Of a DNA stretch of 17,028 nt, positions 1 to 5,734 are shown piece after piece. Where the stretch lies: assembly GCA_902470065.1 (NCBI GenBank), contig CABRFA010000018.1, positions 1 to 17,028 on the forward strand, in the 5' to 3' direction. The notes below the pieces were generated by a model. The model had not been told where the DNA came from, searched no databases, and saw only the letters and a program-made list of their open reading frames with translations. The translations under genes and the position numbers were made by a program. This stretch comes from an uncultured Collinsella sp. Its GTDB lineage: Bacteria > Actinomycetota > Coriobacteriia > Coriobacteriales > Coriobacteriaceae. Numbering within the stretch: the stretch's first letter is position 1; each line of letters starts with the position of its first letter.

Positions 1-549
1 GGGGGCCCGCGGGCCGAGGCCGCCGGGGAGGCCGCGGCCGCCTCCACCGCGCCCCCGCCGGCGCTCGTCGAGGCCGAGAACAGGCAGGTCAGGTTCCTGG
101 CCGCCCGGATATCGGAGGCCCTCGACGAGGCCGGGGCCCTCGAGGCCGAGACGGCGGCGCTGCTCGAGGGCGACGAGACCTACGCGTGCCTGCTCACCGT
201 GCCCGGCATCGGCCCGAGGACCGCGGCGCAGCTCGCGGTGTCGGTCGATATCGGGAGGTTCCCGGACCACGACCACCTGGCCTCGTACTGCGGCATAGCC
301 CCGAGGGTGAGGAGCTCCGGCACGTCGGTGAGGTCGGTCAGGGCGTCCAGGCGCGGCGACGCGAGGCTCAAGTCCCTGCTGATCTTCTCGTGCAACAGCC
401 TGGTGAGGTCCTCGGGGCGCTACGGCGAGTACTACCGGGCCTGCAGGGCGCGGGGCATGGGGCACGGGCGGGCGCTCAAGGCCGTCGCGAGGAAGCGGCT
501 CAGGGCGATATACGCCGTGATGCGCGACCGGGTGCCCTACCGGGAGTAG
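1..549 (+). CDS. IS110-family transposase, C-terminal part (cut by window edge)
   Basis: The reading frame is open from base 1 and ends at a TAG at 547-549, so only the last ~182 residues are visible and the start lies outside the window. The visible part matches the C-terminal Transposase_20 domain of IS110-family recombinases: a helix-hairpin-helix-like PGIGPRTAAQL segment, then SYCGIAPRVRSSG, then a basic helical tail. The Ser-Gly coded at 316-321 lies where IS110 enzymes carry the conserved serine thought to act in strand exchange; the N-terminal RuvC-like DEDD domain would be off the left edge. Before the domain there is an Ala/Pro/Glu-rich spacer. Arginine is written mostly as AGG and GC is extreme, unlike the CGC/CGT usage of pckA and later genes, which fits a mobile origin. 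The frame shows no break, so the element may be active, but most of it is unseen. Confidence 0.85.
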   Translation, partial: GGPRAEAAGEAAAASTAPPPALVEAENRQVRFLAARISEALDEAGALEAETAALLEGDETYACLLTVPGIGPRTAAQLAVSVDIGRFPDHDHLASYCGIAPRVRSSGTSVRSVRASRRGDARLKSLLIFSCNSLVRSSGRYGEYYRACRARGMGHGRALKAVARKRLRAIYAVMRDRVPYRE

Positions 550-585
550 CCCCGACGGTTGACAAAACTATAGGAACACCCAATG
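1..585 (+). mobile_element. Right end of an IS110-family insertion sequence
   Basis: The transposase stop at 549 is followed by a short tail, then the compositional style changes to that of the chromosomal genes. IS110 elements lack terminal inverted repeats and target duplications, so the exact border cannot be read from one end; about 575-590 is my estimate. The tail carries TTGACA at 559-564, a perfect -35 hexamer with no good -10 at the right distance downstream. This fits the known IS110 arrangement in which joining the right end to the left end in a circular intermediate completes a promoter for the bridge RNA and recombinase. A short right end fits the IS110 group, with the bridge RNA encoded at the left, outside the window. 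Confidence 0.6.
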
Positions 586-639
586 ACTGGGCCGCTTGCC
601 TGCGATTTTTGACCGTTGGGCGGGCTTGCCGCCCTTGCC

Positions 640-688
640 GCAAAAACGTTTTTGCATATCGGGTACAACGGGCTTTACGTGAGTAAAG
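640..688. promoter_or_regulatory. Two 16-bp dyads upstream of pckA, candidate operators
   Basis: GCAAAAACGTTTTTGC at 640-655 is a perfect 16-bp palindrome with the central CG typical of LacI-family operators. At 673-688 CTTTAC and GTAAAG are separated by four bases (GTGA), a second 16-bp dyad. Their centres are 33 bp apart, about three helical turns. A weak -10-like TACAAC lies at 664-669 between them, so the first dyad would cover the -35 region. A further hairpin, GGGCGG with CCGCCC, is at 618-634. PEP carboxykinase is commonly under carbon-source control, so sugar-responsive repression is a reasonable inference, but no regulator is encoded nearby. Confidence 0.45.
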
Positions 689-729
689 TGCGCGCCGCGT
701 CCACGTGCCGCGTTTTTAAAGGAGGCCCC

Positions 730-2400
730 ATGCCTGGTGTTACCCCTGCAGAAGTTCTGTCCAATTTTGGTATTACGCTGGTCGAAGATCCCGCCGAGAA
801 TCAACCCCGTCTGCTGGTCGATCTGCCCGCCGCGGAGCTCGTCGAGCACGCTATCCGCCGCGAAGAAGGCCGCATGGCATCCAACGGCGCGCTGGTAATC
901 GAGACGGGGGAGCGTACCGGCCGTTCCCCCAATGACCGCTTTATCGTTGACACCCCCGATGTTCACGACAAGATTGCCTGGGGCGCGGTCAACCGCCCGC
1001 TGTCCGTCGAGAGCTATGAGGCCATCAAGGCCGGCATCGTCGACTATCTCAACGAGCGCGACGTGTTCGTCACCCGCGGCATGGCAGGTGCCGACCGCAA
1101 CCACACGCGTCGACTGCTCGTTGCCTGCGAGCGTGCCAGCCAGGCACTTTTTATTAAGCAGATGCTCGCCCGCCCGCTCGCTCGCGAAATCGCGCGCACC
1201 GGCGAGCCGGACTTCTGCGTGCTCGCAGCGCCCGGTTACCAGTGCGACCCCGCCATCAAGGGCCTCAACTCCAGCGCCGCCGTGGTCATCAACTTCCAGG
1301 AGCGCGTGATTTTGGTCGCGGGTACCGGCTACTCCGGCGAGATCAAAAAGTCCATCTTCAGCGTTATGAATTACTTGCTGCCCGTCGAGGACGACGTGCT
1401 GCCCATGCATTGCTCGGCCAGCATGGATCCCGTCACGCACGAGACTGCCGTATTCTTTGGCCTGTCCGGCACGGGCAAGACCACGCTTTCGGCCAATCCC
1501 ACGCGCCTGCTGATCGGCGACGACGAGCACGGTTGGTCCGACATGGGTATCTTCAACATCGAGGGTGGCTGCTACGCAAAATGCGAGGGCCTGGACGCCC
1601 TCCACGAGCCCGAGATCTTCAACGCTGTCCGCTTTGGCGCCATTTGCGAAAACGTGGTGCTCGATGAGAACCGCAAACCCAACTACGACGACATCTCGAT
1701 CACGCACAACACGCGCGTGGCCTATCCCGTGGAGCACATTCCTAACGCGTGGACTAAGGGCATGGGCACCACTCCGAGTGTCGTGCTGTTCCTGACTTGC
1801 GACGCTTTTGGCGTGCTGCCGCCCATCTCACGCCTGACGGCCGATGCCGCTATGTACCACTTTGTGACGGGCTTTACGGCTAAGATTCCCGGCACCGAGG
1901 TCGGCGTCACCGAGCCCACGCCCACGTTCTCTTCGCTGTTCGGCGAGCCGTTTATGCCGCTCGACCCCATGGTTTACGCCAAGATGCTTGGCGAGCGCAT
2001 TGCCGACGGCCGCACGCGCGTGTACCTGGTCAACACCGGCTGGATTGGCGGCGGCTACGGCGTGGGCCATCGCATCGAGCTTGCCTACACGCGCTCGCTG
2101 GTCGCGCGCGCCCTCGACGGCACCATCGAGGACAGCGAGTTCGTGCACGACGACATCTTTAACGTCGACATTCCCACGACGTGCCACGGCGTGCCCGATG
2201 GCATCCTGGTGCCGCGCCAATACTGGCAGAGCACCGCGCGCTATGACGAGGCCGCGCACAACCTGGCAGTGATGTTCGAGGAGAACTTCGAGAAGAAGTA
2301 CTCGCACCTGCCCGAGTCCGTCAAAGCCGCCGGCCCGCACGCTCAAGTACACGCCGACGCCCGTCATCGCGGCCGCGGGTTGCTGGGACTTCGCCACTAG
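730..2400 (+). CDS. pckA: Phosphoenolpyruvate carboxykinase (ATP)
   Basis: Interconverts oxaloacetate plus ATP and PEP, CO2 plus ADP in the cytosol; in anaerobes it often runs toward oxaloacetate, fixing CO2 and making ATP. I chose the ATG at 730 because AAAGGAGG lies just upstream (718-725) and homology begins there; the ATG at 616 would add an unrelated 38-residue extension. Visible motifs: substrate-binding ERTGRSPND with Arg65, GTGYSGEIKKS (198-208), P-loop GLSGTGKT (244-251), metal-binding LIGDDEHGW (261-269), FLTCDAFGVLPP, and NTGWIGGGYGVGHR. Predicted length is 556 residues; the family is usually 525-540. The extra length is at the C-terminus: the normal ending around VKAAGP is followed by about 20 Arg/His-rich residues that look unconserved, possibly a late frameshift or lost stop. 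The IS110 end lies ~150 bp upstream. A repeat hairpin follows the stop. Confidence 0.96.
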   Translation: MPGVTPAEVLSNFGITLVEDPAENQPRLLVDLPAAELVEHAIRREEGRMASNGALVIETGERTGRSPNDRFIVDTPDVHDKIAWGAVNRPLSVESYEAIKAGIVDYLNERDVFVTRGMAGADRNHTRRLLVACERASQALFIKQMLARPLAREIARTGEPDFCVLAAPGYQCDPAIKGLNSSAAVVINFQERVILVAGTGYSGEIKKSIFSVMNYLLPVEDDVLPMHCSASMDPVTHETAVFFGLSGTGKTTLSANPTRLLIGDDEHGWSDMGIFNIEGGCYAKCEGLDALHEPEIFNAVRFGAICENVVLDENRKPNYDDISITHNTRVAYPVEHIPNAWTKGMGTTPSVVLFLTCDAFGVLPPISRLTADAAMYHFVTGFTAKIPGTEVGVTEPTPTFSSLFGEPFMPLDPMVYAKMLGERIADGRTRVYLVNTGWIGGGYGVGHRIELAYTRSLVARALDGTIEDSEFVHDDIFNVDIPTTCHGVPDGILVPRQYWQSTARYDEAAHNLAVMFEENFEKKYSHLPESVKAAGPHAQVHADARHRGRGLLGLRH

Positions 2401-2419
2401 CTTCGCCGTGAGTCCATAT

Positions 2420-2456
2420 CCACCACAAAGGGGACAGGCGCCTTTGTGGTGGTTTT
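2420..2456. terminator. Repeat hairpin copy 1, terminator of pckA
   Basis: Stem CCACCACAAAGG (2420-2431) pairs perfectly with CCTTTGTGGTGG (2441-2452) around the 9-nt loop GGACAGGCG and is followed by TTTT. It starts 19 nt after the pckA stop. It is one of six copies of the same element in the window, in the orientation that reads GGACAGG on the + strand. The left flank lacks the A-run of the other copies, so it should terminate best on the + strand. Confidence 0.85.
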
Positions 2457-2483
2457 GCTCGCGTGGATGACTCGGGTTACAAT
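2455..2483 (+). promoter_or_regulatory. Candidate promoter for the B3/4-domain gene
   Basis: TTGCTC at 2455-2460 and TACAAT at 2478-2483 are separated by 17 bp. The -10 matches 5 of 6 consensus bases, the -35 is weak. The -35 overlaps the T-run of the preceding repeat hairpin. The inferred start near 2490 would give a leader of about 140 nt before the ATG at 2628. Confidence 0.5.
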
Positions 2484-2497
2484 ACGCCTGACATATC

Positions 2498-2599
2498 GTC
2501 CCCTTCTCCGGATGGGGACAGCGCAAGCGTTCTTGTGACGGCACCGTAGGACTTTGAAGGTGGCCGTCGTGAGGGCGCTTTTTGTTTAGGCGCCCTCAC
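2498..2599 (+). other. Structured 5' leader with three consecutive hairpins
   Basis: Three hairpins can be drawn in series: GTCCCC/GGGGAC (2498-2503 with 2514-2519); GACGGCACC (2537-2545) with GGTGGCCGTC (2559-2568), one bulge; and a perfect 10-bp stem GTGAGGGCGC (2569-2578) with GCGCCCTCAC (2590-2599) around a T-rich loop. The third has no T-run after it, so it is not a standard terminator, and it ends 16 nt before the ribosome-binding site. This could be a cis-regulatory leader, but I do not recognise a known riboswitch. Part of it resembles a repeat motif at 13309-13348, so it may instead be a repeat remnant. Confidence 0.35.
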
Positions 2600-2627
2600 T
2601 CGGGCGCGCATAATGAAGGGAGAGCGT

Positions 2628-3347
2628 ATGAAGAGCTTTATTGCCGAGGATTCATTCTGGGAGCTGTTTCCGCAGGCAGCGGTCGGTGTTGTGGTCGTGG
2701 AGGGCATGAAGCCCTCGGCTCAGATTCCTCAAGAGGACGTGGATGCGATTGCGGCGTTGCTCGACCGCGCCAATATCGATGCGGAGCGTCATCTGACCAG
2801 CGACACTATCAGCGAGAACGCGCCGGTTAAGGCATGGCGCGAGGCGTATCGCCTGTTCAAGACCAAGAAGGGCGCGCGTTGCTCAGTTGAGAACCTGCTC
2901 AAGCGCGTGCTCAAAGGCAAGCCGGTCGGCCACATCACACCGGCGGTGGATATCTACAACACGATTTCGTTGACTTATGCGCTGCCCGTTGGCGGCGAGG
3001 ACCTGCATGCGATTGAGGGAGATCTTCGCTTGAAGGTGACCGATGGTGGCGATGCGTTCTTGCCGCTTGGCGAGGAAGCGGATGACCCGACGCTGCCCGG
3101 CGAGCTGGCCTACATCGACGATGCGGGCGCCGTGTGCCGCTGCTGGAACTGGCGCGACGGCGTTCGAACGGCTCTGTCCGACGATTCGGCCGACGCGTTT
3201 TTGGCGATTGAGTGCGTGGAGCCCGAGCGGATGGGGGATTGCCAGGCTGCGATCGATCGCTTAGCCGAGCTGCTTGAGCGCTATCTGGGAGCGACGGTTG
3301 TCATTAAGACGCTTGTGACCCGCGACAATCCTTGCGTGGAACTGTAG
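2628..3347 (+). CDS. B3/4 (PheT editing-like) domain protein
   Basis: This 239-residue protein resembles stand-alone B3/4-domain proteins (COG3382), related to the editing module of phenylalanyl-tRNA synthetase beta chain. The domain spans roughly residues 68-225; recognisable stretches are KAWREAYRLFKTKKGARCSVENL, written here as KAWREAYRLF (68-77) and KGARCSVENLL (81-91), then TPAVDIYNTISL (104-115) and the acidic LPLGEEADDP (145-154). Such proteins are suspected to clear mischarged tRNA or free aminoacyl species, but the substrate is unproven. No catalytic synthetase domain, membrane segment or signal peptide is visible. The ATG at 2628 is preferred over 2613 because GAAGGGAG (2615-2622) sits at ribosome-binding distance before 2628. 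It has its own promoter candidate and leader and ends at repeat copy 2, so it is probably monocistronic. Confidence 0.8.
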   Translation: MKSFIAEDSFWELFPQAAVGVVVVEGMKPSAQIPQEDVDAIAALLDRANIDAERHLTSDTISENAPVKAWREAYRLFKTKKGARCSVENLLKRVLKGKPVGHITPAVDIYNTISLTYALPVGGEDLHAIEGDLRLKVTDGGDAFLPLGEEADDPTLPGELAYIDDAGAVCRCWNWRDGVRTALSDDSADAFLAIECVEPERMGDCQAAIDRLAELLERYLGATVVIKTLVTRDNPCVEL

Positions 3348-3373
3348 CGGCGCCTAGAACCTATTGATGCCCC

Positions 3374-3412
3374 AAACCACCACAAAGGTGCCTGTCCCCT
3401 TTGTGGTGGTTT
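3374..3412. terminator. Repeat hairpin copy 2, bidirectional terminator
   Basis: A perfect 15-bp stem AAACCACCACAAAGG (3374-3388) pairs with 3398-3412 around the loop TGCCTGTCC. It begins 26 nt after the stop of the B3/4 gene. A-run on the left and T-run on the right allow termination on both strands. The loop is the reverse complement of the type in copies 1 and 3, so this copy is in the opposite orientation. Confidence 0.87.
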
Positions 3413-3447
3413 TTATGTTGATGGGTTAACAAATGGGGTATTTGGGT

Positions 3448-3484
3448 ACGGGTGTCGCCTTATGCGACTAAGATGTTTACCCGT
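3448..3484. promoter_or_regulatory. Nested inverted repeats upstream of marR, candidate operator
   Basis: Outer arms ACGGGT (3448-3453) and ACCCGT (3479-3484) enclose an inner dyad GTCGC (3454-3458) and GCGAC (3464-3468). A weak -10-like TAAGAT overlaps at 3469-3474. MarR regulators usually bind dyads in their own promoter, so autoregulation is a reasonable inference, but the sequence alone does not prove it. Confidence 0.4.
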
Positions 3485-3517
3485 TAGCATTATGCAAGCG
3501 AAAGGCGGTCGTCTCCC

Positions 3518-3967
3518 ATGCAGCAGAGCGACGAGACACGTTTCGAGGACTTTGTCGGACTGATCAGCGGACTCTACAAGGAGATCCAGCGCATTAAGAC
3601 GTCTGAGGGCGCAAGGCTGGGTCTCAAGGGCTCCGACGTTATGTGCCTGTACTATCTTGAGCGCAGCAAGGACGGCCTGACTGGCGCCGACCTGGCTCGC
3701 ATGGCAGGCGTGACCCGCGCCGCCGTCTCGCGTACGCTGGCGCATCTGGAGGAGGGTGGCTACGTCGAGGTCGATGATTCGGGCGATGCCGCCGTTAAGT
3801 ATCGTGCTCCGGTGCGCCTGACCGCTCTGGGCGGCGAGAGCATGAGCGAGGCGGACCGCATCATTCGCGAGGTGCTCGATACCACCGGTAAGGCTATGGG
3901 TGTGGAGCAGCGCGAGCAGATGTATGCGTCGCTGCGCACGATTCTCAACACCCTGCGCGAGATCTAA
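3518..3967 (+). CDS. MarR-family transcriptional regulator
   Basis: A 149-residue protein of typical MarR length. N-terminal and C-terminal helices would form the dimer interface; the winged helix-turn-helix spans about residues 38-105, with GLTGADLARMAGVTRAAVSR (53-72) containing the recognition helix and the Asp/Gly/Lys-rich stretch at 84-96 forming the wing. The ATG at 3518 has an AAAGGCGG ribosome-binding site at 3500-3507, a little far from the start. The effector cannot be read from sequence. Nested dyads lie upstream, and a fatty-acid-binding DegV gene begins 119 nt downstream on the same strand with no terminator between, so the two may share a transcript. By analogy with FabT, a MarR protein of lipid synthesis in streptococci, a lipid-linked role is possible but speculative. 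Confidence 0.88.
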   Translation: MQQSDETRFEDFVGLISGLYKEIQRIKTSEGARLGLKGSDVMCLYYLERSKDGLTGADLARMAGVTRAAVSRTLAHLEEGGYVEVDDSGDAAVKYRAPVRLTALGGESMSEADRIIREVLDTTGKAMGVEQREQMYASLRTILNTLREI

Positions 3968-4086
3968 GGCCGCCAAGGCATTTGCTTCCAATTAACAACT
4001 GCATAGTCCCGTTTGAGTGCGTATGCCGTGCCGGGGCATTGCTGTCAAAATTCCCCGCGAGAGGTCCGCGAAAGAAAGGATTCGCT

Positions 4087-4941
4087 ATGTCCATTCGTAT
4101 TATTACCGATTCCGCGAGCGATATGTCGCCGGCTGAGCACCCCGCTCTGCGTGTTCTGCCGCTGTCCGTCACCTTTGGCACCGATGTGTACATGGATGGC
4201 GTCGACATCGATCACCAGCGCTTTTACGAGATGCTCGTGGAGCGCGATGAGCTGCCCAAGACCGGCCAGGTCAACCCGTACGCGTTTTCGCAGGCTATTG
4301 CCGAGGCGCGTGAGGCCGGCGACGAGGCAGTGATTATTACCGTTGGCGCCAAGCTTTCGGGCACCAATCAGAGTGCCCGTACCGCACTTGCCGAGGCGCC
4401 GGGCGGCGACGTGTTCGTGGTAGATAGCAACAACGTCACCCTGGGCGAGCGCGTGCTGGTCGAGTATGCGCTGCGCTTGGTGGACGAGGGCCGTAGCGCG
4501 GCCCAGATCGCGGCGGCCGTCGAGGCCGTGCGCGACCGTGTGGTGGTTATCGGTCTGCTCGAGACGCTGGAGTACTTGGTGCGCGGCGGTCGTCTGTCTG
4601 CTGCGGCCGGCGCCGTGGGCACGCTGCTCAACGTAAAGCCTGTGGTGGCTGTCGAGGACGGTCTGATCGTGCAGCTGGGCAAGGCGCGCGGTTCCAAGAA
4701 CGGCCGCAACCTGCTGAACCAAAAGGTCGAAAAGGCGGGCGGCATCGACTTTTCCATGCCGCTGGCGCTCGGCTATACGGGTCTTTCGGATGCGGTGCTC
4801 AAGAAGTATATCGAGGACAGTGCCGCGTTGTGGGCCGGCCATGCCGAGGGTGAGCTGCCCATCCACACTATCGGCGCCACCATCGGCACCCACGTGGGCC
4901 CCGGCGCTGTAGCCGTAGCCTTCTTCCGCCCCGCCAACTAG
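4087..4941 (+). CDS. DegV family fatty-acid-binding protein
   Basis: 284 residues, the normal DegV/FakB length. Family proteins hold a fatty acid in a deep tunnel and, with the kinase FakA, present it for phosphorylation to acyl phosphate. Visible features: ITDSASDMS (6-14), the KTGQVNP loop (58-64), AKLSGTNQSA (88-97) with the conserved head-group Ser91, ETLEYLVRGGRLS, and the C-terminal THVGPGAVAVAF with its His. The second loop is usually TSQPS; here it reads TGQVN, keeping only the first Thr of the usual head-group contacts. Start at 4087 is set by AAAGGA (4075-4080); the longer frame from 3982 has no ribosome-binding site. No fakA is in the window. It follows marR by 119 nt and ends at repeat copy 3. 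Confidence 0.92.
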   Translation: MSIRIITDSASDMSPAEHPALRVLPLSVTFGTDVYMDGVDIDHQRFYEMLVERDELPKTGQVNPYAFSQAIAEAREAGDEAVIITVGAKLSGTNQSARTALAEAPGGDVFVVDSNNVTLGERVLVEYALRLVDEGRSAAQIAAAVEAVRDRVVVIGLLETLEYLVRGGRLSAAAGAVGTLLNVKPVVAVEDGLIVQLGKARGSKNGRNLLNQKVEKAGGIDFSMPLALGYTGLSDAVLKKYIEDSAALWAGHAEGELPIHTIGATIGTHVGPGAVAVAFFRPAN

Positions 4942-4952
4942 CTTTCCGGTCA

Positions 4953-4991
4953 AAACCACCACAAAGGGGACAGGTACCTTTGTGGTGGTTT
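4953..4991. terminator. Repeat hairpin copy 3, terminator of degV
   Basis: A perfect 15-bp stem (4953-4967 with 4977-4991) closes the loop GGACAGGTA. It begins 11 nt after the degV stop, the shortest gap in the set. The orientation matches copy 1; the loop differs from it by one base. It lies between degV and the next gene on the same strand, so that gene needs its own promoter or readthrough. Confidence 0.85.
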
Positions 4992-5020
4992 ATGCTGGGT
5001 TCGGTTGAAAGGAGCACGCA

Positions 5021-5341
5021 ATGGCGTCTGAGGGCTTTTTTGAACGGGTGTACGAGGTGGTCGAGCAGATCCCCGAGGGGATGGTCGCCACGTATGGTCA
5101 GGTGGCGCTGCTTGCCGGTCGACCACGAAGTGCGCGGTATGTGGGGTATGCCCTGCATAGCAATCCGCGCCCCGGCGAGATTCCCTGTCACCGCGTGGTG
5201 TTTGCCGACGGGCGCATATGCGAGGGTTTTGCTTTTGGCGGTCCCGATGCTCAACGTGAGCTTTTGCTAGGGGAGGGTGTGGCGTTTAAGGACGACATGC
5301 ACGTCGACCTGGCCGTCTGTCGTTGGCCTGCCGGACTCTAA
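5021..5341 (+). CDS. Minimal alkyltransferase (MGMT C-terminal domain) with acceptor Cys
   Basis: A 106-residue protein equal to the C-terminal DNA-binding and active-site domain of O6-alkylguanine-DNA alkyltransferase. ATYGQVA (23-29) begins the helix-turn-helix, GRPRSARYVGYAL (33-45) carries the recognition helix with its arginine, and IPCHRVV (54-60) has the acceptor Cys56. Small one-domain relatives (ATL proteins) usually have Trp in place of this Cys and only bind lesions; this one keeps Cys, so transfer of an alkyl group remains chemically possible. The N-terminal domain of full MGMT is missing, and the Ada regulatory part is absent. The ATG at 5021 follows AAAGGAG (5008-5014) closely. 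It is bracketed by repeat copies 3 and 4, so it is probably a single-gene unit. Whether it repairs or only flags lesions cannot be settled here. Confidence 0.88.
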   Translation: MASEGFFERVYEVVEQIPEGMVATYGQVALLAGRPRSARYVGYALHSNPRPGEIPCHRVVFADGRICEGFAFGGPDAQRELLLGEGVAFKDDMHVDLAVCRWPAGL

Positions 5342-5357
5342 CAGCTCTGCCGTGGTC

Positions 5358-5398
5358 AAAACCACCACAAAGGTGCCTGTCCCCTTTGTGGGGGTTTT
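5358..5398. terminator. Repeat hairpin copy 4, one stem mismatch
   Basis: AAAACCACCACAAAGG (5358-5373) pairs with 5383-5398 around the loop TGCCTGTCC. The right arm reads GTGGGGG instead of GTGGTGG, giving a single mismatch, the only imperfect stem among the six. It begins 16 nt after the alkyltransferase stop. The A and T flanks predict termination in both directions. Confidence 0.83.
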
Positions 5399-5449
5399 CC
5401 GTTGCAGGTTTACCTGGGCTAACTTATGGAGAAGGTGTGGCGGAGCATA

Positions 5450-5630
5450 TTGACGCTAGAAAGTAAACCACGGTGAACTATATTGTATTCAGCAACGGAG
5501 CAGGCAATAGGCGATGAAAAAGCCTGCCCTGTTGAGTTTGATTCGCATTCCTCCCCTCTGTGCGATTCAACGGTGTACTTCGGGAACAGGCCCGCTGGCA
5601 ACTAACTGCCGGCGGGCCTGTTCCTGTTTG
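5450..5630. other. Non-coding gap (5399-5734) with hairpins, candidate small RNA
   Basis: This 336-bp gap has no convincing gene; the short frames in it run through inverted repeats and lack homology. On the + strand TTGACG (5450-5455) is a near-perfect -35, but the AT-rich TATATT at 5479-5484 is 23 bp away, too far for a standard promoter. Downstream, GCAGGC and GCCTGC pair around an A-rich loop (about 5500-5527). The dominant feature is an 18-bp stem, 5583-5600 with 5607-5624, one G-T pair, loop ACTAAC, followed only by TGTTTG, a poor T-run. A transcript from ~5490 to ~5630 would be a compact structured RNA, but direction and existence are unproven. Confidence 0.3.
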
Positions 5631-5671
5631 TCGGGGGAGTGCGATGGGCGGAGCCGAACAGGTCGGGCATC

Positions 5672-5699
5672 AAAAAAGGCGGACGCCGTAGCGCCCGCC
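5672..5699 (-). terminator. Intrinsic terminator of trpS
   Basis: Read on the minus strand, GGCGGGCGC and GCGTCCGCC pair with one G-U around a four-base loop and are followed by six T. On the + strand this appears as an A-run (5672-5677) and arms 5678-5686 and 5691-5699, with an A-C mismatch that becomes a wobble only on the minus strand, so it is built for the trpS transcript. It begins 35 nt after the trpS stop. Confidence 0.85.
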
Positions 5700-5734
5700 C
5701 TAAAGCAATCGAAAGCTCAAGCCAGCAGATCGGT

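Noticed and set aside
559..588. Hybrid promoter from the IS110 end driving pckA
   Set aside because: No acceptable -10 lies 16-18 bp after TTGACA at 559-564, so an outward promoter at this junction is not supported.
568..1737. Long minus-strand open frame opposite pckA
   Set aside because: It is a high-GC shadow of a certain pckA, has no family resemblance and no ribosome-binding site. The same holds for long frames opposite degV, trpS, the tagO-like gene, pncB, proB and proA.
2559..2599. T-box riboswitch upstream of the B3/4 gene
   Set aside because: AAGGTGG fits the first half of the conserved T-box sequence, but the following ACCGCG part is absent, the leader is short and I see no Stem I elements.
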